In this document: positions 1-7,708 of the stretch, piece by piece | Numbering within the stretch: the stretch's first letter is position 1 | Layout of the letters: each line of letters starts with the position of its first letter | Origin: Phycisphaerales bacterium | GTDB taxonomy: Bacteria; Planctomycetota; Phycisphaerae; Phycisphaerales; UBA1924 | Length of the DNA stretch: 64,000 nt | NCBI GenBank assembly: GCA_029260515.1 | Contig: JAJDDC010000070.1 | Coordinates: 124,001 to 188,000 of the forward strand | Direction: 5' to 3' | Program-made: the position numbers and the translations under genes | Notes under the pieces: generated by a model | Told to the model about the DNA's origin: nothing | The model's database searches: none | What the model saw: the letters and a program-made list of their open reading frames with translations, nothing else

Positions 1-60
1 GGCCGCGGCCTGAGCCCCGCGCCCGCCCCGCAACCCATGTCCGCCTTGCCCCGCCCGGCC

Positions 61-80
61 GCCCGAGCTATAGCTTGGGC
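61..80. promoter_or_regulatory. 20-bp near-perfect palindrome upstream of ferredoxin
   Basis: The 20 bases GCCCGAGCTATAGCTTGGGC pair with themselves at every position except one G-T pair (65/76). The centre is a perfect AGCTATAGCT palindrome. It lies about 80 bp before the ferredoxin start codon, in the only non-coding DNA ahead of that gene. A dimeric regulator could bind here; which one is not visible. Confidence 0.4.
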
Positions 81-159
81 GAGGACTTAGGACGATTCCT
101 ACCACGCCCGCCGCCCGCGCGAGCAGCGCTGCCCCGCGGGCCGGATCCGAGAACGCGAC

Positions 160-423
160 ATGCCCCACATCATCGCCGAGCCATGCATCGCGACCAAGGA
201 CACCTCCTGCGTGGACGCGTGCCCGGTCGATTGCATCCACCCGACCAAGGACGAGCCCGATTACGAGTCCGCCGAGCAGCTGTTCATCGACCCGGACACC
301 TGCATCGACTGCGGCCTGTGCGTGGACGAGTGCCCCGTCCAGGCCATCTACCAGGACGAGGACCTGCCCAAGGAATGGGACAACTACGTTCAGATCAACA
401 TCGACTACTACAAGGACAAGTAG
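160..423 (+). CDS. fdxA: 7Fe-type ferredoxin
   Basis: An 87-residue soluble electron carrier with two iron-sulfur clusters. The first cysteine group is C9-x7-C17-x3-C21-x3-C25. The second is C-x2-C-x2-C-x3-C followed by Pro. A seven-residue gap between the first two cysteines is the pattern of seven-iron ferredoxins (one 3Fe-4S and one 4Fe-4S cluster), as in Azotobacter ferredoxin I, rather than of a 2[4Fe-4S] ferredoxin. The protein is acidic and ends soon after the second cluster, as usual for this family. The start follows a 20-bp palindrome at 61-80. It is convergent with the HerA-like gene, 28 bp away. The redox partner is not evident from the neighbours. The gene symbol is by family resemblance. 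Confidence 0.9.
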   Translation: MPHIIAEPCIATKDTSCVDACPVDCIHPTKDEPDYESAEQLFIDPDTCIDCGLCVDECPVQAIYQDEDLPKEWDNYVQINIDYYKDK

Positions 424-451
424 CCCCCGCAGGGCGCAACCAGCCCCGTCT

Positions 452-2917
452 TTACCCGCCCGCCTCGAACGCCGCCTCCGCACGCCCGTCCGCCCCCACC
501 CGGAACGGCGCCCACGCGAGCACCGGCTCGCCCGGGCTCATGTCCCCCTTGCGGGGCGCGACGCGGATCGTCTCGAACTCCAGCGACCCCGCGTCCATGT
601 CGCGCTCCACGCCGCGCACCGCGTCCTCGAACTCCAGCTCCAGATCACGGTACCTGTCGCGCAGTGCGCCGAGGTTGTCCTTGGCCCGGGCGATGTCCGA
701 GCGCTCCTTGCCCGTCCGCGCCGCGCGGCTCGCCGCGCTCCCGGCGCGACGCGCGTTGGTCACGCTCACCTTCTTCCGCCCCAGCAACGCCCCGAGCAGC
801 CCGCTCCCGACCGAGACCGCGGTCTGAAGTCCAGACTGCTTGTACTGGTCCTTCTCGACCTCGACACGCTGCCGTGCCCGCCGGACGCGCTCCTCCATCG
901 CCGCCAGCTTCGGCGTGTACCGGTCGCGGAGCGTGTCGAGCGCCTCGTCGCGCTGCTCGCGGAGCTTGTCGCCCAGGCGCACCCGGAAATGCTCGGCCGT
1001 CTCCCCCAGCGCTGAGTACGCCCTGAGGCTCTTGCAGTGCAGCACGTCACGAGCCTCGGCCCGGTACGCGTGCGCCGCGAGCGCTTTCTTCCATGCGGTG
1101 AAGTCCTTGGCCTGATCGAGCACGCCGCCGATCGGCGCGAACACGCCGCGCGAGTCCGGCGCGTCCTCCAGGCGGTCACGCAACCCGTCCACACGGACCG
1201 CGTCCCCCCAGCCCGGCGACGTCTGCCCCTCGTCCACCAGCGCGAGCAGCTCCAGGTCCTCCCACAGGTCGATCTTCGCCGCCACCCGGACGTGATGCAG
1301 GCGGCACGATCCGAGCACCGCCGGGCGGTAGACCAGCCGGTCGTCGGCGCTGATCGAGCGGGCGATCGGGACGAACCCGCACGCGACACCCGCCGGCGCG
1401 ATCGGCGCCGAGGCCGTCTCATCGCCCGCGCTCGCCGCGATCGCGGGCGCGGCGGGCGCCGTCGCCCCCCCCGATGTCTCCGAAACCGGCGCGTCGGCGG
1501 GCATGTCGGGCGTCAGCCGCTTGATCTCCTCGCGCGTCATCGGCCCGCGCAGATAACTCATCGCCCACCGCGTCCGGAACACCACCGCCCCGTCCTCGTG
1601 CACGTTCTGCATCAGGAACTCACGCGGCCGCAGCGAACTCAGGATCCGGTCCGCCTCCCGACGATCGATCCCCGGGCCGCCCTCGGCGCCCTCCAGCCCG
1701 TCGAGCACGCGCATCTTGTCCCGCTCGGTGCTCAGCCGACCCAGCAGCCACGTCCCGGCGTTGCTCAGGCCCTTGTAATCAAGATCCACCGGGTTCTGCG
1801 TCGCCAGCACGCACCCGAGCCCGTACGCACGCGCCTGCTTCATCAGGGTCATCAACAACGGCTTGGTCGGCGGGTTGGCCGTCGGCGGGAAATAGCCGTA
1901 CACCTCGTCCATATACAGGATCGCCCGCAGCGACCCCGTCCCCGGCTGGCGACGCATCCACGCGATCACCTCGCCCAACAGCAGCGTGACGAAGAACTGC
2001 CGCTCCGCCTCGTTGAGGTGCGCGATCGAGAGGATCGAAACCCGCGGCCTGCCGTCGCTCGTGCGCAGTAGCCGCTGTACGTCCAGCGGCTCGCCCTCCA
2101 GCCACCCCGCGAACCCGGGCGACGCGAGCAGGTTGTTGATCTGCATCGCCAGCGCGCCCCGGTCCTTCTCGCTCATGAACGCGTCCACGCCCATCACCCC
2201 GATCCGCTCCACGGGGGGCGACTGCACACGCCGGATCAGCTCGCCCAGATCCAGCCCCTGCCCCTTGCACCACGCGTCGTCGAGGATCGTGGAAACAAGG
2301 ATGTGCTCGCGGCTGCGGATCGGGTCGGTGTCCAGCCCGAGCAGCGCCAGCAGGCCCGACGCCGACGCCCCGACCCGCTCGCGCATCGCCTCGCGATCTT
2401 CACGCATCTCCGCCGGCGGCGCGTCGAGCGACGTCAGCGGCGTGATCTGACGACCGGCGCTGCTCCCGGGCGTGTAGAGCGTCACCTCTGCGCTCGCGCG
2501 CAGCTTGCGGATCCGCTCGCCGTCCTGCCCCCACTCTCCCAGGCCCGTGCGCCACATATCCGCCCGGTCGGCCGCGTACTCATCGGGAGATACGCCCTTG
2601 CGCCGCGCGTCCGCCTCGTCGATCCAGGGGCGAAAATCTTCCGGGCGTAGCTCCGGGAACGTCAACAGCAGGTTGCCCAGGTCGCCCTTGGGGTCGATGC
2701 AGATCGCGGGCACGCCGTCGATCGCCGCCTCCTCGAGCAGAGACAGGCACAGCCCGGTCTTGCCCGAGCCGGTCATGCCCACGCAGACCGCGTGCGTCGT
2801 CAGGTCCCGCGAGTCGTACAGCAGCGCCGTGCCCAGCCCGCCGTCCGCGTCCAGCTCGCGCCCGAGGTAGAACACCCCGAGCCGCTCGTACAGTTCAGGT
2901 CTGGGTGTCTGGTCCAT
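452..2917 (-). CDS. HerA/DUF853-like ATP-binding protein
   Basis: An 821-residue P-loop ATPase of the HerA/FtsK-like superfamily (DUF853/DUF87 type). Walker A is GMTGSGKTG at about residues 47-55, and Walker B is ILYMDEVYGYFP near residue 335. The stretch CIDPKGDLGNLL after Walker A is typical of the group. The C-terminal third differs from compact HerA helicases: after an Ala/Pro-rich linker (about residues 485-515) come a predicted coiled coil (about 640-700, Arg/Glu-rich) and a short hydrophobic Gly-rich segment containing GSGLLGALLG. Relatives act on DNA ends or as hexameric motor ATPases. No nurA-type nuclease gene lies nearby, so a canonical HerA-NurA role is not supported. It is followed on the minus strand by nothing obviously linked. 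Confidence 0.8.
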   Translation of the reverse strand: MDQTPRPELYERLGVFYLGRELDADGGLGTALLYDSRDLTTHAVCVGMTGSGKTGLCLSLLEEAAIDGVPAICIDPKGDLGNLLLTFPELRPEDFRPWIDEADARRKGVSPDEYAADRADMWRTGLGEWGQDGERIRKLRASAEVTLYTPGSSAGRQITPLTSLDAPPAEMREDREAMRERVGASASGLLALLGLDTDPIRSREHILVSTILDDAWCKGQGLDLGELIRRVQSPPVERIGVMGVDAFMSEKDRGALAMQINNLLASPGFAGWLEGEPLDVQRLLRTSDGRPRVSILSIAHLNEAERQFFVTLLLGEVIAWMRRQPGTGSLRAILYMDEVYGYFPPTANPPTKPLLMTLMKQARAYGLGCVLATQNPVDLDYKGLSNAGTWLLGRLSTERDKMRVLDGLEGAEGGPGIDRREADRILSSLRPREFLMQNVHEDGAVVFRTRWAMSYLRGPMTREEIKRLTPDMPADAPVSETSGGATAPAAPAIAASAGDETASAPIAPAGVACGFVPIARSISADDRLVYRPAVLGSCRLHHVRVAAKIDLWEDLELLALVDEGQTSPGWGDAVRVDGLRDRLEDAPDSRGVFAPIGGVLDQAKDFTAWKKALAAHAYRAEARDVLHCKSLRAYSALGETAEHFRVRLGDKLREQRDEALDTLRDRYTPKLAAMEERVRRARQRVEVEKDQYKQSGLQTAVSVGSGLLGALLGRKKVSVTNARRAGSAASRAARTGKERSDIARAKDNLGALRDRYRDLELEFEDAVRGVERDMDAGSLEFETIRVAPRKGDMSPGEPVLAWAPFRVGADGRAEAAFEAGG

Positions 2918-2948
2918 GCGGCCCGAGTCTACACCCGCCCCGCCCGCG

Positions 2949-4022
2949 TCAGGCCTCGTCCTCGTGCTCCTGGACGACGATGCTCCGCGAAAGGTCGCCG
3001 CGCGTCCGCTCGTGCAGGTGGTCCTCGCCCATCGCGTCGATCGCCTTCTCCGCCTTCTTGAGCGCCCGCGCCTTGGGGTACGCGATGTGGCACACCGGAT
3101 CGCCCGGCGCGACCGACGGCAGCGTCGTCATCCCCAGCACCACCCCGTCCCGCGGCGCCTCGATCACGTTGTGACGCTCGCCGGTCAGGCTCGTGTTGGT
3201 CGCCAGCGCCTCGCCCGCCTCCACGATGTCGCCGGGCGCGACGTGGAACTGCAGGAACCCGCCGTGCTCGGCCCGCAGCCACTTCGTCGAGTCCACCTCG
3301 ATCTGGTACGCCGGCTTCTTGATCGCCGCGTCGATCATCCCGAGGTACGCCAGGCAGTTGGTGATCCCCCGCACCGCGTACTCCACCACCGCAGGCTCCA
3401 CCTTCCACACCTCGCCCGCCTCCAGGATGATCGTCGGCTTGCCCGCGTCGCACGCGCTGCGTCGCAGCGCCCCGACGGGCCCCCGCCCCGACACGATCAG
3501 CTCCGTCCCGAACGCCCGCGCAAAGCCCGCCAACGCGGGGTTGTTCATGTCGGCCCGCACGTTGGGGAAGTTCGTCCGGCGCACCGCCGCGGTGTGCAGA
3601 TCGATCCCGTAGTCGCACGGCTCGACGACCGCGTCGTACACCGCCCGCGCCATGCGGCTCGCCAGGCTCCCGCCCGCGCTGCCCGGGAACGACCGGTTCA
3701 GGTCCCGCCGATCGGGCATGTACCGCATGTGCTGTTCGAAACCCATGATGTTCACCACGGGCGCCAGCACGACGTCGCCCCGCAGCACCTCGAACGGCTC
3801 GCCCGTGATGATCTCGCGGATCGCGCCCGTGCCGTTGATCTCGTCGCCGTGCACCGCCGCCGTCACAAACACCCGGGGCCCGGGCTCGCGCCCACGCAGC
3901 ACGAAGATCGGGATCTCGATGATCGCCCCCGAGTAGCTCGTGGACACCCGCAGCGGCGCCTCGCCCGACGTCCCCGGCGCGATCGACGCGCCGATCCACC
4001 CCGTGTCTTCTCGCTCAGCCAT
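2949..4022 (-). CDS. Succinylglutamate desuccinylase/aspartoacylase-family zinc hydrolase
   Basis: A 357-residue zinc carboxypeptidase-like protein of the AstE/AspA family. The zinc site is visible as H58-G-D-E61 (in AVHGDEINGTG) and the later histidine in IDLHTAA near residue 143. These enzymes remove acyl groups from amino acids. The gene is last in a three-gene operon: its start overlaps the end of rimK by 8 bp, so the two are probably translationally coupled. RimK-family ligases and AstE/AspA-family hydrolases often sit together, which suggests that it processes or reverses amino-acid ligation products. The exact substrate cannot be read from the sequence. Confidence 0.85.
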   Translation of the reverse strand: MAEREDTGWIGASIAPGTSGEAPLRVSTSYSGAIIEIPIFVLRGREPGPRVFVTAAVHGDEINGTGAIREIITGEPFEVLRGDVVLAPVVNIMGFEQHMRYMPDRRDLNRSFPGSAGGSLASRMARAVYDAVVEPCDYGIDLHTAAVRRTNFPNVRADMNNPALAGFARAFGTELIVSGRGPVGALRRSACDAGKPTIILEAGEVWKVEPAVVEYAVRGITNCLAYLGMIDAAIKKPAYQIEVDSTKWLRAEHGGFLQFHVAPGDIVEAGEALATNTSLTGERHNVIEAPRDGVVLGMTTLPSVAPGDPVCHIAYPKARALKKAEKAIDAMGEDHLHERTRGDLSRSIVVQEHEDEA

Positions 4023-5223
4023 CGCTGTCCTCGCTGGTCCCGATCCCGGAATCCAGCGGCTGCACCTTCGGGCGGCGCTTGCGCTTCTTCCGCTCGCCCA
4101 CCAGGTGACGCATCTCCTCGAGCCTGCCGTAGCACAGCATCCGGTCGCCCGCCTCGATGACTCGCGCCGGGCGAGGATTTGAGATGACGTTTGTGCCCCG
4201 GTGCATCGTCAGCACGGCGATGTCCTTCTCACGCAGGCCCGACTCGCTGATCGTTTTGCCGACCAGCTCGTACCCCTCGGGGATCGTCAGCTCCGCGACG
4301 CCGTACCCCTGCGTCACCGTCAGCCGCTGACGCACGTCCAGCTCCGGGAAGTCCACCTGCTGGGCCATGTAGTCCACGATCGCGCCCGCGATGTCCAGCC
4401 GCGTCGCCCCCTCGATCCCCTCGAGCCCCGGCGACGAGTTCACTTCCATGATCTGCGGGCCCGAGTTGCTCTCGAGCATGTCCACGCCCGCGACCCGCAG
4501 GCCCATGATCTGCGCCGCCCGCACCGCCGTCCGCTCGTAGCCCTCGTCGAGCTTCACGGCCTCCGCGACCCCGCCCCGGTGCACGTTGGAACGGTACTCG
4601 CCGCCCTGCGCCACACGCCGCATCGCCGCGACCACGCGGTCGCCCACCACCAGAGCCCGGATGTCCTTGCCCCGGCTCTCGGCGATAAACCGCTGGATCA
4701 GCACGTTCTGGCGCGCGCTCTGCAGCGTCTCCACGATCGCCCCCGCGACCTGGTTCGTCTCCGCCAGGATCACCCCGATCCCCTGCGTCCCCTCGATGAT
4801 CTTGACGATCACCGGCGCCCCGCCCACCTCCTCGATCGCCGCCAGCACGTCCTTGCGGTCACGCACGAACATCGTCCGCGGGATACCGATGTCGTGACGC
4901 GACAGGATCTGCAGGCTCCGCAGCTTGTCCCGCGAGTTCGTGATCCCGTTGGCCGTGTTCGGCGTGTACACGTCCATCTGCTCGAACTGACGCACGACCG
5001 CCGTCCCGAAGTACGTGATCGACGCCCCGATCCGTGGCAGCACCGCGTCGTAATCGCTCAGCTGCTTGCCCCGGAAATACAGATCCGGCTCCCCCTCCTC
5101 CAGCGAGATCGAGAACCGCAGCGTGTTGAGCACCCTCACCTCGTGCCCACGCTGCTCCGCGGCCTCGCGCAAGCGGCGTGTGCTGTAGCACTTCGGCGAA
5201 GCCGACAGGATCCCGAGCTTCAT
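4015..5223 (-). CDS. rimK: RimK-family ATP-grasp ligase with C-terminal TrkA-C (RCK_C) domain
   Basis: A 402-residue protein whose first 300 residues match RimK, the ATP-dependent ligase that adds glutamates to the C-terminus of ribosomal protein S6. An N-terminal RimK domain (MKLGILSASPKCYSTRRL) is followed by an ATP-grasp fold with VIVKIIEGTQGIGV, LIQRFI and the metal-binding IMEVNSSPGLEGIE. E. coli RimK is about 300 residues long. The extra 100 or so residues (from about 305) read GVAELTIPEGYELVGKTI and then ARVIEAGDRMLCYG, the pattern of a TrkA-C/RCK_C ligand-binding domain. The tail is Lys/Arg-rich and then acidic. The start overlaps the rimB stop by 4 bp and the end overlaps the aspartoacylase start, giving a tight operon. 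The fused domain may sense a ligand; that is inference. Confidence 0.88.
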   Translation of the reverse strand: MKLGILSASPKCYSTRRLREAAEQRGHEVRVLNTLRFSISLEEGEPDLYFRGKQLSDYDAVLPRIGASITYFGTAVVRQFEQMDVYTPNTANGITNSRDKLRSLQILSRHDIGIPRTMFVRDRKDVLAAIEEVGGAPVIVKIIEGTQGIGVILAETNQVAGAIVETLQSARQNVLIQRFIAESRGKDIRALVVGDRVVAAMRRVAQGGEYRSNVHRGGVAEAVKLDEGYERTAVRAAQIMGLRVAGVDMLESNSGPQIMEVNSSPGLEGIEGATRLDIAGAIVDYMAQQVDFPELDVRQRLTVTQGYGVAELTIPEGYELVGKTISESGLREKDIAVLTMHRGTNVISNPRPARVIEAGDRMLCYGRLEEMRHLVGERKKRKRRPKVQPLDSGIGTSEDSDG

Positions 5224-5651
5224 CGCGTCCCATTCAATGTGAGCACGTCCTTGGCGCTCGGATCAACCAGCAAGCCGTTCAACGCACGCCGCCCCAGCAG
5301 CATGCGGCACAACATCCCCTCGCGGCACACAAGGCTCAGCTCGATCTCCCGCTCCCACGCCCCGATCTGCACGACCGTGCGCACGACCGGGCGGTGCTGC
5401 GTCTTGCCCGAGCTCGGCCGCACCCGCGCCTCGCGCGCGTGATCCGCCTCCACCGTCACACTCCGCCGATGCGGGCGCTCCCGGCGCACGACCTCGAAAC
5501 GCAGGCGCCCGTCCTCGAGATACTCGATCGAGGACACGTGGATCGCGCTCGTCCGAGCGCCGGTGTCTATCTTCGCGCGAAGCCGCGGGATCCCCCACTC
5601 GGGGAGCGCCACCCACTCTCGCCGACCGATCACGAGGCCGCTCTCACCCAC
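5220..5651 (-). CDS. rimB: RimB-type retropepsin-like protease
   Basis: A 143-residue protein of the RimB/'ATP-dependent zinc protease' family, which has a retropepsin (aspartic protease) fold. The catalytic motif is D29-T30-G31-A in AKIDTGARTSAIH. The family hallmark MLLGRRAL occurs near residue 118. In Pseudomonas, RimB acts with RimA and RimK to control glutamation of ribosomal protein S6; in that setting RimB is a protease for modified S6. Here it is the first gene of rimB-rimK-aspartoacylase, with a 4-bp overlap into rimK. A strong minus-strand terminator immediately upstream (5673-5697) isolates this operon from the preceding gene. Confidence 0.82.
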   Translation of the reverse strand: MGESGLVIGRREWVALPEWGIPRLRAKIDTGARTSAIHVSSIEYLEDGRLRFEVVRRERPHRRSVTVEADHAREARVRPSSGKTQHRPVVRTVVQIGAWEREIELSLVCREGMLCRMLLGRRALNGLLVDPSAKDVLTLNGTR

Positions 5652-5672
5652 GCGCGCCCTCCCGCGGCGCAG

Positions 5673-5697
5673 AAAAAACGCCCCGCGACGGGGGCGT
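5673..5697 (-). terminator. Rho-independent terminator of the 5776-6321 gene
   Basis: Read on the minus strand, a 7-bp perfect stem (ACGCCCC pairing with GGGGCGT) with a 6-base loop runs straight into six T. It sits just after the stop codon of the small upstream gene and just before rimB. Confidence 0.85.
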
Positions 5698-5775
5698 CGA
5701 TCGCCGCTGATGAATGGTACGCGTCCCGGGGTCCCTGCCCCCGCGGGGGCATGCGCCCCGCCTTTCGTGACTGTC

Positions 5776-6321
5776 TCAGGCCGCCCGACCCATGCTCCGC
5801 TCGAACTCGTCGAGCGCCTCGTCGGTCAGCTCCTCCTCGCTCTTGCCCGACCGGGCGCCGAAGCCCTGGGCCGCCTTCCCGAACCGGTTCTCCCACCCGT
5901 CCGGGCGCACGCCCGCCGGCGCGTCGGGCGCCTCGGTCCAGTCCTCGGCCCGCGACAGGCTCAGCTCGCTGCCCATCGTCTTGCGGTACCCGAGCAGACG
6001 CACCACCTCCAGCACATCCGTCCACGTCGGGAACGTCTTGCCGTTTGCGCGCTTGAACTCGTCGATCGCGACCAGGAACAGGAACTGTTCCGTGGTCATC
6101 TCGCCTTCCTCGGCCGACTTCGTGAAGTCGCTCAGACGACGCCCGGGACCGCGACGACGCTCCAGGCCCGTCGGCGCGACCTCCTTGCCGTCCTGGATCA
6201 TCCGGATGCGCCGACGATCGACACCCAGCCGCTGATCGACAACACCCCCGTCACCCCCGTCCGGGGTCGCGGCTTTGTCAGTCGTCTTCTGATCCGTGTT
6301 GTTCTTCTTCGCCCGGCTCAT
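5776..6321 (-). CDS. Conserved hypothetical protein, 181 aa
   Basis: No assigned function recognised. The N-terminus is polar (MSRAKKNNTDQKTTDKAATP). It is followed by a basic stretch with VDRRRIRM and ERRRGPGRRLSD, then a compact, helix-rich region (about residues 65-120: EEGEMTTEQFLFLVAID, FPTWTDVLEVVRLLGYRK). The C-terminus is acidic and includes SEEELTDEALDEFERSM. There is no signal peptide or membrane segment. The start has a GGGGAGG Shine-Dalgarno sequence. The basic-then-helical layout would suit a nucleic-acid- or ribosome-associated protein, but this is only a guess. The gene is closed by its own terminator and lies 60 bp after the acidic small protein gene. Confidence 0.75.
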   Translation of the reverse strand: MSRAKKNNTDQKTTDKAATPDGGDGGVVDQRLGVDRRRIRMIQDGKEVAPTGLERRRGPGRRLSDFTKSAEEGEMTTEQFLFLVAIDEFKRANGKTFPTWTDVLEVVRLLGYRKTMGSELSLSRAEDWTEAPDAPAGVRPDGWENRFGKAAQGFGARSGKSEEELTDEALDEFERSMGRAA

Positions 6322-6381
6322 CGAGGCCTCCCCGCCGCCGTGAGCCCGGGGGACGCCGCTCAGGCGCCCGGACGTTGCGGC

Positions 6382-6642
6382 CTACAGGTCTTCCTCGTCA
6401 TCGTCCTTATCCGAGTCGTCGTCCACCCCTTCTTCGTCTTCGAAGTCCTCATAATCGTCGAACTCGTCATCGTCGTCGTAGGTCTCGTCCTCGTCATCGT
6501 CGTCGTCCTCGTCGAGGAAGTACGCCTCGTCCTCGTCCTCTTCCTCCACCATGAGCGGGTCGTTCTGGGACCACGCACGCCGCCCACCGGCCTGCGCCAG
6601 CTCCACCCCTCCCACCACGGCCAGTTCAAGCTCCTGCGGCAT
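6382..6642 (-). CDS. Small, extremely acidic hypothetical protein
   Basis: An 86-residue protein. The first 30 residues are ordinary (MPQELELAVVGGVELAQAGG). The last 50 or so are almost wholly Asp and Glu with scattered Tyr and Phe. The ATG at 6640-6642 was chosen because an AGAGGA ribosome-binding site precedes it and the reading upstream looks non-coding. Similar acidic tails occur in proteins that mimic nucleic acid or bind basic proteins, such as the RNA polymerase delta subunit, but there is no recognisable domain. A TTGACA-type promoter lies 80-108 bp upstream. Confidence 0.6.
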   Translation of the reverse strand: MPQELELAVVGGVELAQAGGRRAWSQNDPLMVEEEDEDEAYFLDEDDDDDEDETYDDDDEFDDYEDFEDEEGVDDDSDKDDDEEDL

Positions 6643-6721
6643 GGCTGCTCGTCCTCTTCGGCGCATCCTCGGGGGCGGCGCCTCCCTCGGCGCCCCAACT
6701 CCGATCTCCTGATCGGGCCGT

Positions 6722-6749
6722 ACACTACCGCCCGCTCCACGTCTGTCAA
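6722..6749 (-). promoter_or_regulatory. Probable sigma70-type promoter of the acidic protein gene
   Basis: On the minus strand a perfect -35 TTGACA (6749-6744) is followed after 16 bp by TAGTGT (6727-6722), a weak -10. It lies in the intergenic space, with transcription starting about 70 bp before the ATG at 6642. Confidence 0.45.
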
Positions 6750-6854
6750 TCGCCCACCACCGCCCTCTCGGGCGCCCTCGCCGCAAGCCGCCCCCGGGCG
6801 ACACGAAGCGCCCGCTAGACTCCACCTCCCCCCACCCGCGAGGCCACCCGCCCG

Positions 6855-7430
6855 ATGCCCGAACCCGAGCCGCAATCCAAGGGCCTCGACCCCGCCGCAG
6901 GCCTCCTCGCCTGCCTCTTCCCGGGCGCCGGCCACCTCTACAGGGGCGAGGCCTACCGCGCCCTCATGGCCGCCTTCGGCGTCCTGGGCCTCTTCCTGGG
7001 CGGCATGTTCGTCGGCGGCATCGACACAATCGACGCCGAGGAGGACCGAATCTGGTTTGTCGGACAGGCATTCGTCGGCCCCGTCGCCTTCGGCGTCAAC
7101 TACGTCCACCAGACACGCTTCAAGGCCTATGACCCCGACACCCGCGTCCGACGCACCGGCTACCCCGACGAGATGCGAGCAAGCCGCATCATCGACCCCG
7201 TCAAGGGCGAGCAACCCGTCTGGGTCCCCGCCGAGGACGGCAGGGGCCCGCCCAACGTCAAGTCTGTCGCGAAGATGAACGAGATCGGCACACTCGCCGC
7301 CACCATCGCAGGCATGCTCAACTTCATCATCATCCTCGACGCCCTGCTCCCGTCGGTCCGCGGCGTGATCGGCCGCCGCGAGGAAGAGTCCCCGGCTCTC
7401 GAGACCGCCCAGGGCGGGGGCGACGCGTGA
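6855..7430 (+). CDS. DUF6677-like membrane protein
   Basis: A 191-residue membrane protein resembling the DUF6677 family of planctomycetes. The N-terminal motif is AAGLLACLFPGAGHLYRGE, followed by a hydrophobic segment (about 37-57), a second one around 72-85, a soluble stretch with RTGYPDEMRASRIIDPVKGE, and a third hydrophobic segment (about 145-170, including TLAATIAGMLNFIIILDALL). The FPGAGHxYRGE motif resembles that of small TM2-type proteins, where it packs a membrane hairpin. The function is unknown. It forms a two-gene operon with the next gene through a GTGA stop/start overlap. Confidence 0.7.
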   Translation: MPEPEPQSKGLDPAAGLLACLFPGAGHLYRGEAYRALMAAFGVLGLFLGGMFVGGIDTIDAEEDRIWFVGQAFVGPVAFGVNYVHQTRFKAYDPDTRVRRTGYPDEMRASRIIDPVKGEQPVWVPAEDGRGPPNVKSVAKMNEIGTLAATIAGMLNFIIILDALLPSVRGVIGRREEESPALETAQGGGDA

Positions 7431-7681
7431 ACCCACTCGCCTACACACCCTTCATCGACCCCATCGACCTGCACGACTGGTGGTTCCTGCTGCTGATCCC
7501 GATGGCGTTCTTCGTCGCGTGCGCGTACAAGGCCGTCCGCGTGCCCAGCATGCGCAAGTTCTGGCCCCAGGTGATCTCGTTCACCATCCAGATCGTCGGC
7601 GGGATCGCCCTGCTGGGCCTGGCCGCCTACCTCGTGCTCGGCTACGCGATCCCCTCGCTCGCACCCATGCCCGGGTCCTGA
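7427..7681 (+). CDS. Small two-helix membrane protein
   Basis: An 84-residue protein that starts with GTG inside the stop codon of the DUF6677 gene (GTGA overlap), so the two are translationally coupled. Two hydrophobic helices are evident: about residues 18-36 (WWFLLLIPMAFFVACAYKAV) and 50-74. A short basic loop (VRVPSMRKFW) between them would place the loop in the cytoplasm. No family recognised. The coupling suggests that it works with the DUF6677 protein in the membrane. Confidence 0.7.
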   Translation: MNPLAYTPFIDPIDLHDWWFLLLIPMAFFVACAYKAVRVPSMRKFWPQVISFTIQIVGGIALLGLAAYLVLGYAIPSLAPMPGS

Positions 7682-7708
7682 GCACGCTCCCGTGCGTCCG
7701 TATCCAAC

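Noticed and set aside
452..2917. HerA-NurA DNA-end resection pair
   Set aside because: Only the ATPase is present; no NurA-like nuclease gene is nearby.
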